From an uncultured Verrucomicrobiota bacterium (GTDB taxonomy: Bacteria; Verrucomicrobiota; Verrucomicrobiae; Verrucomicrobiales; DEV007): DNA of 64,000 nt. Made by a program: the position numbers and the translations under genes. The first letter of the stretch is position 1. Each line of letters opens with the position of its first letter. The notes below the pieces were generated by a model. The model had not been told where the DNA came from, searched no databases, and saw only the letters and a program-made list of their open reading frames with translations. Location of the stretch: positions 1 to 64,000 of the forward strand of contig CACJBM010000004.1 in the NCBI GenBank assembly GCA_902591645.1. The letters are read 5' to 3'. Positions 41,535-50,894 of the stretch are shown here, piece after piece.

Positions 41535-43331
41535 ATGAAAAGATTTTTACTCTTCACTTATTTTATCCTTTTTTCTTCCAATGTTTTTGGGGAGGAATCT
41601 GGACCCGTTAACATCGTGTGGATTGTCATCGAGGACGCGTCCCCTCATATCGGTTGCTATGGCGAAACTCTCATAAAGACACCGAATATTGACCGAATGT
41701 CTCGGGAAGGTATTCGTTGCAGTAGCGCCTTTGTCACGGCTCCGGTTTGCTCATCCAGTCGCTCAGCCATGATTAGTGGCATGTATCAGTCCACCCTCGG
41801 CGTCCACAATCACCGAAGTCAGACCTCGTCTAGAAAAGGTGGAGGCAATGTGGTCTATTATGATAGCTACAAGGTGCCCAAGTCGGTAGAATTGATTCCT
41901 GAGCTTTTTCGTGATGCCGGGTACTACGTCACTAACAAGAGCAAGACGGATTACAATTTCATTCCGACTAGCAAGCTCTATCACGGAAGCGATTGGAAAA
42001 AGGCGCCGCCTAATCAACCTATATTCGCACAATTTCAGTTGAAAGGCGGCAAGAATCGTTCAGCTCAAAGTCATGTGGACCCTAACAAAGTGATTTTGCC
42101 GCCATACTATCCCGTCCACCCGGAGCTTCAAAAGGATTGGGCGAAGTATTTGGATTCTTGGGTCGAGACCGATAAAGAGGTTGGCAGGATACTAAATGAT
42201 CTCAAGATTGCCGGGCGTCTGAATTCGACTGCAGTCTTTCTCTGGACTGACCATGGTGTCAGTCACTTGCGCGGCAAGCAGTTCCTCTATGAAGAAGGAA
42301 TTCGTGTTCCTATGGTTATAAGGCTGCCAAGGATGCAGCGTGCCGGGACGGTGAGAGACGACCTTGTTGAGCACATTGACGTTGCCGCCTGTTCGCTCAA
42401 ACTTGCTGGAATCAAGATCCCCGATAATATTCAGGGTCGCAATTTCCTTGCCTCTGACTACAAGTCTCGGAAATTTATCTTTTCAGGACGAGACCGCTGT
42501 GATGAGACGGTCGACATTCAGCGTTGCGTGCGCGATTCCCGTTATAAATACATCCGCAACTTCATGTCGTACGTCCCACATACGCAACCCAGTCAGTACA
42601 AGGATGGTAAAAAGATTGTTCAGGTCATTCGTGGTTTGCACAAGGAAGGCAAACTGAATGAGCAGCAGGCTCGCCCCTTTGCTCTTCGTCGACCACCGGA
42701 AGAACTCTATGATCTGCAAAGCGATCCGCACGAACTGGTTAATTTAGCTCAGAAGTCAAAGCACCAGAAGAAGTTGGATGCCATGCGCCAGCTTCTATAT
42801 AAACGAATGACCGATACACGAGACGTCGGGCTGATCCCCGAGCCGATTCTTGAGGACGTTGGACGGGAGGCCGGAAATAAGTACCTAGCTTTTCTTGATA
42901 ACGACCACAGTAGGCAGACAAGCCGTTTGATTGATGTAATTACTGCCGGTGAAGCAAACGACGACGCCAAGTTGTTGGAATATGTAAAGTCTTCGGATCC
43001 ATCGACGCGTTACTGGGCGGCTGTCTGGCTGGGCGTCAATGAGACTACTGAAGGCAAGGCTACGTTGTTGAAACTGACCGCTGATCGCGTACCGGCCATT
43101 CGCGTTGCTGCTGCCCAGGCCTTGTATCGCCTTGGCGACCTAAGTAAAATGAAACTCTTGGTTGAGCATATCAACGACCCTAATTTACTCGTTGGCATGT
43201 TTGCTCTACGAGCCATTGAAGAACTTGGTGACGCGGGTAAAGTACACAGGGATAAAATTGCTAAGGCCCAGAATTCGAACTACGAATTCTCCCGACGCAT
43301 TGCCAGACGCTTGAGTGCCAAGTGGCGTTAA
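41535..43331 (+). CDS. Sulfatase with C-terminal HEAT repeats
   Basis: A 598-aa protein with signal peptide RFLLFTYFILFSSNVFG. The N-terminal 450 residues are a sulfatase: IVIEDASPHIGCYGE metal site (a Glu replaces the first Asp of the usual DD), APVCSSSRSAMISGMYQ as the modified-Cys motif (Cys 72), DHGVSHLRGKQFLYEEGIRV and SGRDRCDE. The site reads CSSSR, with Ser where classical sulfatases have Pro or Ala. The C-terminal 150 residues form HEAT-like repeats (STRYWAAVWLGVNETTEGKA; RVAAAQALYRLGD; LLVGMFALRAIEELGDAGK). Sulfatases of this architecture are frequent in planctomycetes. Substrate unknown. Confidence 0.9.
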   Translation: MKRFLLFTYFILFSSNVFGEESGPVNIVWIVIEDASPHIGCYGETLIKTPNIDRMSREGIRCSSAFVTAPVCSSSRSAMISGMYQSTLGVHNHRSQTSSRKGGGNVVYYDSYKVPKSVELIPELFRDAGYYVTNKSKTDYNFIPTSKLYHGSDWKKAPPNQPIFAQFQLKGGKNRSAQSHVDPNKVILPPYYPVHPELQKDWAKYLDSWVETDKEVGRILNDLKIAGRLNSTAVFLWTDHGVSHLRGKQFLYEEGIRVPMVIRLPRMQRAGTVRDDLVEHIDVAACSLKLAGIKIPDNIQGRNFLASDYKSRKFIFSGRDRCDETVDIQRCVRDSRYKYIRNFMSYVPHTQPSQYKDGKKIVQVIRGLHKEGKLNEQQARPFALRRPPEELYDLQSDPHELVNLAQKSKHQKKLDAMRQLLYKRMTDTRDVGLIPEPILEDVGREAGNKYLAFLDNDHSRQTSRLIDVITAGEANDDAKLLEYVKSSDPSTRYWAAVWLGVNETTEGKATLLKLTADRVPAIRVAAAQALYRLGDLSKMKLLVEHINDPNLLVGMFALRAIEELGDAGKVHRDKIAKAQNSNYEFSRRIARRLSAKWR

Positions 43332-43438
43332 GGTTGTGCGGTATCCCAGATAAGTAAGGTGAAATAGAATAATGAGATCGAAGTGATGATCCTTTGACCT
43401 TCTATGAATCATGATGGTGTGGTAGGATTCTCCTAGGA

Positions 43439-45004
43439 ATGAAAGTGCTGATTCCAAATTCCATAGTTTTTTTAATTATTTCAATTTGCATACCATTGCA
43501 GGGGATCTCCAATGAGAAACTAGCTGGTAAACCGCGCAAAAATGCCTCGGTTTTCAATAAGCTCTACAAAGGTATTAATATCGATACGGCACATCGCGAC
43601 AATGGTGTATGGCCAAAAATTCAACACGATGTAGCACATTTTGAAGCGGCAGTTAGTGCCGGTTTTGATTCGGTTCGGGTGTTTTTACCAGTTCACGCCA
43701 ATTATGAATCTACCGAACAACAAATCAAAGATGCTCTCTCGAATAAGCTAGCCATCGTAGTTTGCATGTGGGGTTCTGCTGAGTGGTCTAGAAACCCAAA
43801 ATTGGGAGAGCAGCAGATAGCAGAAAAGTGGGGAAAATTGGCCGAAGTTTGGAAAAAGTATCCGAACGATCTTGTTTTTGAAATACTTAACGAACCTAAG
43901 GGTATTGGTTTTGTAAAAGCTAGAGGAGCATCACAAGTAATGTCGCTTTATAATGCTGCTGCGCAGGCCATTCGGGACATCGATCCTGACCGTCCAATCT
44001 TAATTGGAGGGCCCGGCTACAATGATTCTGAATTTTTGGATTCTTACGTGACTGAAAAATACCTGACGTATCAATTTGAAGATGGTAAGGGGTTTTATGA
44101 TGACTTTAATGCAGGTGTAGCGATCCATTTTTATAGTCCAAGACACAAGGATGGCCTTAATTTTGCCATGTGGACCATGGGTCTTGGAAACGAGGAATCG
44201 AAATGGAAAGATCCGATCACAAAGGAAATACTCCATGCTGTGAATTGGAGAAAAAGGATCGGCGTAGACATTCCAATCATTACTACCGAATGGGGCTGCT
44301 GGCTATTTCCAAAACGCACCAATCAAGATTTGAACAAATGGTTAGATCACCATATTAACCTGTTTGATATCTACAACATTGGCAGTATGTGGTACACAGG
44401 AATACAAAACAACCAGAGGACATTCGGTATTTTTAATTCTGAAACAGGCTGGAACAAGACTGTGTTGAATAAGCTGACTGGAGTGAAAGCAGCAGTGCTT
44501 CCGAAAATATCTCAGGTCATTAATGGTGAATTTTTTAAGCCGGACCATGCATGGCAGCTGACGTCAGAAAAGATCTCAAGAGAATATATTTATGGGAAGA
44601 AGGCTTTTAGCGGGATAAGTATGCTTAAGTTGAATGTTCCTGCTGATGCGGAAGGGCAATTATACTTGCAGACATATAAAAATGAGGATGGATACAAGGG
44701 AGTACCCGACAGAACATTACTACACCTAATTGAGGGTCAAACTTACAAAATTAGTTTTATAGCCGCGAGTGAAGATGGAAAAGGTCGCATAAAGATTATG
44801 CTGAAGGATGTCAAAGATATGAGCTCCATCTACGATAGTGCTGAAGCTGATGGCGGGTGGCTAAATATCGGCAAAGAACCCCGTGCCTACACAAAACTAT
44901 ACACTCACAATTCTGAAACTATAATGGATGTCCGTCTTGAATTTGATATTGGCTCCAAGGAGCAGATTCTCTATTTGGATAAAGTAGACCTCATCAGGAA
45001 CTGA
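43439..45004 (+). CDS. Secreted GH5 glycoside hydrolase with C-terminal beta-sandwich
   Basis: A 521-aa protein with signal peptide IPNSIVFLIISICIPLQG and good AGGA upstream. GH5 signatures: KGINIDTAHRD, FDSVRVFLP, acid/base Glu 152 in LVFEILNEPKG, IHFYSPRHKDG and nucleophile Glu 284 in PIITTEWGCW. These define a retaining endo-beta-glycosidase (cellulase, mannanase or related). Residues about 360-521 form a beta-sandwich (PKISQVINGEFFKPDHAWQL to the C-terminus), similar to CenC-type carbohydrate-binding modules. It is the only recognisable glycoside hydrolase in the window, so it marks the region as polysaccharide-degrading. Subfamily unassigned. Confidence 0.9.
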   Translation: MKVLIPNSIVFLIISICIPLQGISNEKLAGKPRKNASVFNKLYKGINIDTAHRDNGVWPKIQHDVAHFEAAVSAGFDSVRVFLPVHANYESTEQQIKDALSNKLAIVVCMWGSAEWSRNPKLGEQQIAEKWGKLAEVWKKYPNDLVFEILNEPKGIGFVKARGASQVMSLYNAAAQAIRDIDPDRPILIGGPGYNDSEFLDSYVTEKYLTYQFEDGKGFYDDFNAGVAIHFYSPRHKDGLNFAMWTMGLGNEESKWKDPITKEILHAVNWRKRIGVDIPIITTEWGCWLFPKRTNQDLNKWLDHHINLFDIYNIGSMWYTGIQNNQRTFGIFNSETGWNKTVLNKLTGVKAAVLPKISQVINGEFFKPDHAWQLTSEKISREYIYGKKAFSGISMLKLNVPADAEGQLYLQTYKNEDGYKGVPDRTLLHLIEGQTYKISFIAASEDGKGRIKIMLKDVKDMSSIYDSAEADGGWLNIGKEPRAYTKLYTHNSETIMDVRLEFDIGSKEQILYLDKVDLIRN

Positions 45005-45098
45005 CCCAAGTTCCACGAGAAATATTATATATTCTCTAAGAGTTTTATATCTTCCATGAATTATGATGTTGAGCTAGGATTTGTGCTCATCATTAATT

Positions 45099-46052
45099 AT
45101 GAAAACATTACTCTTAATTTCTTTGATAGGAACACTGGGTCTATTGGTTGCGGCTGACCGAGGAAGTCGAACGGTTCCACAACCCAATAAACCAATTCCC
45201 AAAGAGGAAATAATCAAATTCACTGGGCAATTTAATGAAGCTAAACTGAGTAGGGACATCCGGATCCTTTGGCTTTATGGACCCGAGGATCACGGTGGTG
45301 GTGAACATGATTATATTCGCATCAAGGAATTGTTTGTTCCCATGCTTAAGACAATCCCTCGAGTGACTGTGGAAGAGGCTTATATGTTTCCGTCACAGGA
45401 TCAATTCGACCGAGCTGATTTAATGATTCAATTTCTGCACCTTCCGGACCTGACGAATGAGCAATTTACTATGTATCAGAATTATGTTGATCGGGGAGGT
45501 AGCGTTGTTTCAATTCACGAGTCTTGCATTATTCGTCCAATTGGTCGTGCGAATAAGTTGGCAGGATGTATTGGGTGTTCCTGGCAGGGTAATAAAGATT
45601 CACATTGGGGTAAGTTCTCTGATGATCATCCGTTGTATCTCAAGACCGATCATCCGGCATTTACCGGTTTGCCTAAATCAGTCACGTTGAATGATGAATC
45701 CTATTGGGATCTTCTCAAGCGGGACAATGTTGAGGTCATTGGGGCCGTTGCTCCAAAATCGGAAAAGGACAACTCATCGTTCGCTGATATTCTGAAAAGC
45801 GAAGGGGTTCGTAGCGATGCTTTTTGGACATACACCTCAGGCAAGGGTCGTGCATTCGGCACCACTACTGGCCATTACACATACACTTATTTTGATCCTA
45901 TATATCGACTAATCTTGTTGCGAGGGATTGCATGGAGTTTGAAGGAGGATCCTGCACCGTTCATGCCTCTCGTTTTTCATGGTATCACTGATGATAAGGG
46001 CCTGGTCGGCACGACTGATACTATGATGAATTACAGAAACCGCAGAAAATAA
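45099..46052 (+). CDS. Secreted ThuA-like protein
   Basis: About 317 aa from ATG 45099 (TTG at 45081 would add six residues); signal peptide KTLLLISLIGTLGLLVAA. Matches the ThuA-like fold, related to class-I glutamine amidotransferases: ILWLYGPEDHGGGEHDYIRI, NYVDRGGSVVSIHESCIIRP, DHPLYLKTDHPAFTGLPKSV, WTYTSGKGRAFGTTTGHYTYT and a final LRGIAWSLKEDP. Secreted ThuA-like proteins, frequent in PVC genomes, have been linked to sugar metabolism without a proven reaction. It follows the GH5 gene on the same strand. Confidence 0.88.
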   Translation: MKTLLLISLIGTLGLLVAADRGSRTVPQPNKPIPKEEIIKFTGQFNEAKLSRDIRILWLYGPEDHGGGEHDYIRIKELFVPMLKTIPRVTVEEAYMFPSQDQFDRADLMIQFLHLPDLTNEQFTMYQNYVDRGGSVVSIHESCIIRPIGRANKLAGCIGCSWQGNKDSHWGKFSDDHPLYLKTDHPAFTGLPKSVTLNDESYWDLLKRDNVEVIGAVAPKSEKDNSSFADILKSEGVRSDAFWTYTSGKGRAFGTTTGHYTYTYFDPIYRLILLRGIAWSLKEDPAPFMPLVFHGITDDKGLVGTTDTMMNYRNRRK

Positions 46053-46132
46053 TCGAACCTACGTATCATTTATATTCAAACAAGAATGGTTTTAAGCAGA
46101 CATTGGAAAGAGCCAATGACGCATGCGATAGC

Positions 46133-47530
46133 TTAGACCAAGAACCTGCCGATCGCCCCTGTCTGTTTGAGACGATTGCGTTGCATGGTTAAGTCCAGAT
46201 CACCGTAATGCTCGATCGGGTTGCCGTAAGCGTTGAGCAACGTTGTGTACCAATTGCTCAAGGTCTTGTGCCCTTCTGTACCGTGAAACGGCAGGCGGAC
46301 ATAGCGGCCCGCAAGGTCGAGCTTCGAGTTCTTTCCGGTCATCAGAACCATCGGCGCCTCCGTATCCGGGCCATGATGACCAGCACCCGTTTCGGGCATG
46401 TAGATGATCGTCGTGTTGTCGAACATGGTGCCATTGCCCTCGGGAATGGACTTGAGCTTGGTCACTAAGGTCCTGACCTGCTTCATATGATGGGTCTTGA
46501 TGGCATCTCTCATTTTCGTAGCGCCAGCAATCTGGCCGCCATGCCCAATCTGGTGGATACTCGTTTTCTGCTCATTCTCAGGCAGGGAGGTGATGTCGGT
46601 GCCCAAGTCGTCAATGGTGTAGGTAACGACATTGGTCAGTCCCGCCGCGAGCGCTCCTACGATGACATCGGTGAAGGCGGCCTGCTTCTGTGGAAGGGTT
46701 GCATCTGCGCCACCATCAGCGTGGACAGGGTCAATGTTCGGCAGGTGTTGTTTAATCTTGGTGCCCAGCGACTCAACCTTGGCGCTGCGGTTACGGATGG
46801 ACTGGAGCGAATCGACCTGACCGCTGATCTTGAGGCGCTCATCACCGTCCAACCCTTTGAGTTGGCGACTTTCCTTGTCATGCAAATGGTCGAGCAGAGC
46901 TCTGTCGGAAGCGGCTTCATCGGTATTGGTGACGGACTTGAACAATTCCTGATAGGCAGTCATGGGGTCGGCGTAACAGTAGTTGCGCTGCTTTGCCGCC
47001 GGAGCGGAATAGCCGGAGACAATACCAGTTCTGTGATCACGCCCATGGGGAACCGCCAGCGACATCTCGACGTGACCGAATGGAGAGGGGAAAAGCTTTG
47101 CCAACTCGAAATCAACGGTCGCCCACTTGATGTTGCTGAGGATGTCGCGTCCGGCTTTGTAGGCGCCCATGCAACCAGAGTAGGAATAGTGCCCGCCTCC
47201 GCTAACCGACATCGAGATGCCGTGCAGGATGGTCATGTTCTCCTTATGATCGTCCAGCCCTTTCAGCCAGTCGGGCAGTTCATGCTTCGACAAGTCCACC
47301 TCGAAGGACTCCTTATCCTTGTGCTTTTTCAACTCTTCGGCGGAAAAGGAGGGCAGTCCAAATTGCGTAGGCAGGTTTCCGTTGGACTTACGGATGAATA
47401 CGAATCGGTGAAGGCCAGCACTTGGCCCTTTCGCCGGCGCGGCCATGAGGTGATTAAATGAAGGGGTCAGCGCAAGGCTGGCAGTCCCCAACGCCGTTCT
47501 CTTCAAAAGTTCTCGTCGGCTGATCAACAT
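46133..47530 (-). CDS. TAT-exported DUF1552 protein
   Basis: A 465-aa protein with twin-arginine signal SRRELLKRTALGTASLALTP. DUF1552 segments: FVFIRKSNGNLPTQFGLP, NMTILHGISMSVSGGGHYSY, LAVPHGRDHRTGIVSGYS, DNTTIIYMPETGAGHHGPDT. The gene follows the 1074-aa cytochrome gene with a 3-bp gap, so in this pair the cytochrome comes first, the reverse of the order at 28925-32636, 50895-54622 and 62191-64000. GC-rich. Function not established. Confidence 0.9.
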   Translation of the reverse strand: MLISRRELLKRTALGTASLALTPSFNHLMAAPAKGPSAGLHRFVFIRKSNGNLPTQFGLPSFSAEELKKHKDKESFEVDLSKHELPDWLKGLDDHKENMTILHGISMSVSGGGHYSYSGCMGAYKAGRDILSNIKWATVDFELAKLFPSPFGHVEMSLAVPHGRDHRTGIVSGYSAPAAKQRNYCYADPMTAYQELFKSVTNTDEAASDRALLDHLHDKESRQLKGLDGDERLKISGQVDSLQSIRNRSAKVESLGTKIKQHLPNIDPVHADGGADATLPQKQAAFTDVIVGALAAGLTNVVTYTIDDLGTDITSLPENEQKTSIHQIGHGGQIAGATKMRDAIKTHHMKQVRTLVTKLKSIPEGNGTMFDNTTIIYMPETGAGHHGPDTEAPMVLMTGKNSKLDLAGRYVRLPFHGTEGHKTLSNWYTTLLNAYGNPIEHYGDLDLTMQRNRLKQTGAIGRFLV

Positions 47531-47533
47531 AGT

Positions 47534-50500
47534 CTAGTCTCTGGAGTTGCGTTTGCGGTAAATAAATGAGTCGGATGTTAACAGTGACACGATCACTTCG
47601 TCGAAGCTGCCTTCATTATCGACGTAAGCCCTATCCGCGTCAATCAACGTCTTGGAGTCCGAAAGTGTTTCATTGCGTCCCAAAAAGTAGCGAAAGGCAT
47701 GGCGGATGATGGACTGTCGCACCTTTTCCGACTTCGCCAGTCGGTCGATCAAGTCGAACGCATCTTCGACGTCGCCGTCCAGTGTCGGGTCACCCGTCCC
47801 TTTGAGCACGCCACGTGGATCGACCGGCAATGTCTTGTAAACCGCGAGCGAGGCGCCAAAGGAGTTGACTTCACCTCGTTTGGCCTCCTTGAGAAGATTC
47901 CCCGGGTGCTCCAGGCTTTCCTCGGTTCGGAAACGGCCGAAGTCATCGTAGATTTCAAAGGGAAAACCTAGCGGGTCCATTTTTTGGTGGCAACGCCAGC
48001 AGTACGCGGCGCCCGTCCGGTTTTCCATCCGCTGTCGAAGTGTCTTTTGATGGTCCGGCGGGATAACCGCATCCACGGTGATCGGCACGTCGGGGATTGT
48101 CCCGGCCAATAGCTTTTCGCGAATCCATTTTCCGCGATGGATCGGATCCGTCTCCAAGTTCTGCGCGTGAGCAATCAACCAGGCGGGATGGGTCAAGATG
48201 CCTTTTCGATTAGGGATGGCGGCCGGCTGGACGGGCGGATAGTCCCATTTTTTCCAGTCGATGTTCCAGTAGGAAGTCACCTGCTCGCCGCGCATCTGCT
48301 GCCCGGTACGTCCCAATACGTTTCCGCCGTGCCAGAAGCCCATTGACACCTTCATGTAAGGCATGCCGTTGGCTTGTCCTGCGCTGAAATGACGTTTCAA
48401 TGCGGGCATCATTCTTTTCAGGCTGTTCAGCAGCGACTTATTGTCACCTCCACGAACCTTGCGGAATTCCCAGATCGTCAGCATGAACTCTTTATGGGGG
48501 GCGACGTCGTCTGGCTCCCATGTTTCCCAGTCGAATTTCCTGAAATACTCGTAGATCTTCTTCAGTTCATCCGATCCAGCCTTCATCGCTTGGTTGTCGC
48601 CTGAATGGTATAGGTAAAACTTCTCGGTCGTAAGAAGCTCTTCAAAAACGCGTTCATCCTTTTCAAGAATATACTCAACCAACATGTCCGCCTCGTCGAT
48701 CAAGCGGCTGACCGCTGGCTCGTGACGACCCGCTCCGAAACGCGAGTCGTCCTTGAAGACGTCCTGCGCCTTGGGGTAGCCAAAAAATTCTCTGAAGAAT
48801 CGCAACTTGCGGATCGGCTGGTTGGTAACGCTCGCGTTGAGGTTAGACGCCTGGACGTTTTCGTCGATGATGCACCACTGGTCGCGATCGTTGAGTATCC
48901 GGCGTATCTCACGTTCGTAGTCCTTGCGCGAATTCAGACGCCCCTTTTCCGCTGCCTGGACCAGAGTTTCATCCGGGCTTACATCGGTCAACGCGTAGGC
49001 CAGGGCATAGCTCGCATTGCGTGGCGACATCATTCGCCGACCGTGCTCGTCCGGCTCGCCCTCTCCGAACTCGTTGCGATAGGCAAACTCAGTGCTCAGC
49101 ACAAGCGACTCAATAAGCTTCGCGATTGCCTTCTGCCGATCAAGTTTGGAGGCGTACAGTTTGAATTGCTCGATGTTTTCAGCCAGTTCCGAATCCGTCG
49201 GATTGCGCTCGAAGATTTGCGCATACAACTCCATGAGGAAGGGAGCTATCAAGGTTTCATCTGCGCCTCCGGCGGATTCCCGTTCAGCCCTAAATGCCGC
49301 CTGCCAATCCGCCAAGCACTTCTCGATGATCCGGTGGTGCCGATCACCCTGCTTGCGGTGCTTCTTGATAGTACTGGTGACAACCGCCATCTCGGCATCA
49401 TTGAGCGGCATGTACTTCGGCGCGCCAAATTTCCCATTTTTGACATGGAGGTAGAGCCTGTTCATGTCCCACGTGTCGTAAAACAGCTTCATGGTCGTGA
49501 TGCGGTTTTTGATGCGGTAGTCGGTAACCCCCTCCCTGTACCAGTCTGTCTCGCATTGCTGGATGATGTTTTCGAATTCAGCAAGATTGGCTTCGCTGTA
49601 AGGAGCCCAAGCCGGCTTTCCGCTGCGATCCAATTCAGATTTTTCCGTGATTTCGTCGACCTTGAAAGCAGTGCGTTTGTAGGTGGCGACGCCCTGCAGG
49701 ATGGCCCGGATATCCTCTTGGTTGAAACGGCCTAGGAAGTCGAGGTTGTCAACCCGCTTCCTGCCCGCTCTCTTCGGTGGTCCGGGATAGGGGATTTCCT
49801 TTCGGACAACCTTGGGGAGGAGCTTTTCGTGCTCCTCACCGTAGATATCATTGAGCAGACGCTCCAGAAAGGAATAGGTCCTCAGGAACCGTTCGCGTGA
49901 ACGCATAGACTCACGGTGATCCAGTTCGATCCTCATCAGGGCATACGTTGCCGGGTAGTGCGCCTTCATTATTGCCTCGGAGGACATGTGTCCCGCAACC
50001 CGCTTGGCATTACCCACCATCGTCAGCAGGTGGCCTGTCGTAAGCCGCTTGTGGGAGCTATATCGAACGCCTACCTTCTCAGGCAGCAAATAGGGGTTGG
50101 TTATCGTCCTGCGGAATTTGTTTCCGCGCTCTGTTTTGGGGCTCCAGTGAACGCCGCTGTCACCCTGCACTGACTGAGCGGTTCCGTAGATTGTCCGCGT
50201 CGGATGGTAATTCAGCAAACGATTGATTTTCTCGTTAAAGATGAATTCGCTGATCAACCATCGCCGATCCGGCGTGTAGCCAGGCGCTTCGGCGTATTTG
50301 CCGGAGAACAGATCCTCGTGAGAAATTACGTTTCCATACTCGAACCGTCGGAGCTTCTCTGCCAGTGCCTTGGAGGCCTTGCCGGTCAGTTGGCTGTTTA
50401 GCCACTGCAGCAAAATCTTTCGGTCAGCTTCCTTCGGCTGCTTGGCCTTCTCGGGCGGCATCTCGGCAAGTCGGATGACTTCCTGAGCCTTGCGGAACAG

Positions 50501-50758
50501 CTCTTGGCGATCGACTGCGTCGATGGTCTCCAAAGAGTCCAGCCGCAGATCGCCCTTTTGTTTCTCAGGACCATGACACGATACGCAATAATTATTCAGG
50601 GCGCGCGTTGCTTGCTCATGCAAATCTGTCGGGTCTATCTTTGAATTGGAAATCCTATCGTTTGCAGGGACAGTCTGTCCAAACAGCTGCACGGAATACG
50701 CAGCCAAAAGGCAGAGACAGGTAAATGCCGTGGAATAATTGTTGAACGACTTTACCAT
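47534..50758 (-). CDS. Planctomycete-type cytochrome protein, PSCyt1-DUF1592-DUF1588-DUF1585 (long)
   Basis: About 1074 aa from ATG 50758, which has GAGGG at good spacing; GTG 50794 and ATG 50788 are upstream alternatives. Signal peptide STAFTCLCLLAAYSVQLFGQ. Heme site CVSCHGPEKQKGDLRLDSL (C58, C61, H62), a large central region with RKVVRKEIPYPGPP-like loops, a second CxxCH in AYCWRCHQKMDPLGFPFEIY (DUF1588) and a C-terminal DUF1585 (HAFRYFLGRNETLSDSKTLI, SDSFIYRKR). It is markedly GC-richer than the window average. It is the first gene of its operon. Function unknown. Confidence 0.9.
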   Translation of the reverse strand: MVKSFNNYSTAFTCLCLLAAYSVQLFGQTVPANDRISNSKIDPTDLHEQATRALNNYCVSCHGPEKQKGDLRLDSLETIDAVDRQELFRKAQEVIRLAEMPPEKAKQPKEADRKILLQWLNSQLTGKASKALAEKLRRFEYGNVISHEDLFSGKYAEAPGYTPDRRWLISEFIFNEKINRLLNYHPTRTIYGTAQSVQGDSGVHWSPKTERGNKFRRTITNPYLLPEKVGVRYSSHKRLTTGHLLTMVGNAKRVAGHMSSEAIMKAHYPATYALMRIELDHRESMRSRERFLRTYSFLERLLNDIYGEEHEKLLPKVVRKEIPYPGPPKRAGRKRVDNLDFLGRFNQEDIRAILQGVATYKRTAFKVDEITEKSELDRSGKPAWAPYSEANLAEFENIIQQCETDWYREGVTDYRIKNRITTMKLFYDTWDMNRLYLHVKNGKFGAPKYMPLNDAEMAVVTSTIKKHRKQGDRHHRIIEKCLADWQAAFRAERESAGGADETLIAPFLMELYAQIFERNPTDSELAENIEQFKLYASKLDRQKAIAKLIESLVLSTEFAYRNEFGEGEPDEHGRRMMSPRNASYALAYALTDVSPDETLVQAAEKGRLNSRKDYEREIRRILNDRDQWCIIDENVQASNLNASVTNQPIRKLRFFREFFGYPKAQDVFKDDSRFGAGRHEPAVSRLIDEADMLVEYILEKDERVFEELLTTEKFYLYHSGDNQAMKAGSDELKKIYEYFRKFDWETWEPDDVAPHKEFMLTIWEFRKVRGGDNKSLLNSLKRMMPALKRHFSAGQANGMPYMKVSMGFWHGGNVLGRTGQQMRGEQVTSYWNIDWKKWDYPPVQPAAIPNRKGILTHPAWLIAHAQNLETDPIHRGKWIREKLLAGTIPDVPITVDAVIPPDHQKTLRQRMENRTGAAYCWRCHQKMDPLGFPFEIYDDFGRFRTEESLEHPGNLLKEAKRGEVNSFGASLAVYKTLPVDPRGVLKGTGDPTLDGDVEDAFDLIDRLAKSEKVRQSIIRHAFRYFLGRNETLSDSKTLIDADRAYVDNEGSFDEVIVSLLTSDSFIYRKRNSRD

Positions 50759-50894
50759 GATTGCCCTCAGTCTATCAAAAAAACGCATTTTCACAATACT
50801 GATTCTAGGAACAATAAAGACTTCTCCACAACTCCCAGTCCATTTTGTTTGAGATGCCTTCGGCCGATGTTATCATAACCGCACAAGGCAGATA

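Noticed and set aside
46487..47461. A 324-codon open frame on the forward strand.
   Set aside because: It lies antisense to a well-supported DUF1552 gene; GC-rich codons on one strand commonly open a frame on the other, and the product resembles nothing.
48722..49735. A 337-codon open frame on the forward strand.
   Set aside because: Antisense shadow of the long DUF1592-type cytochrome gene, with no signal peptide, motif or ribosome-binding site.
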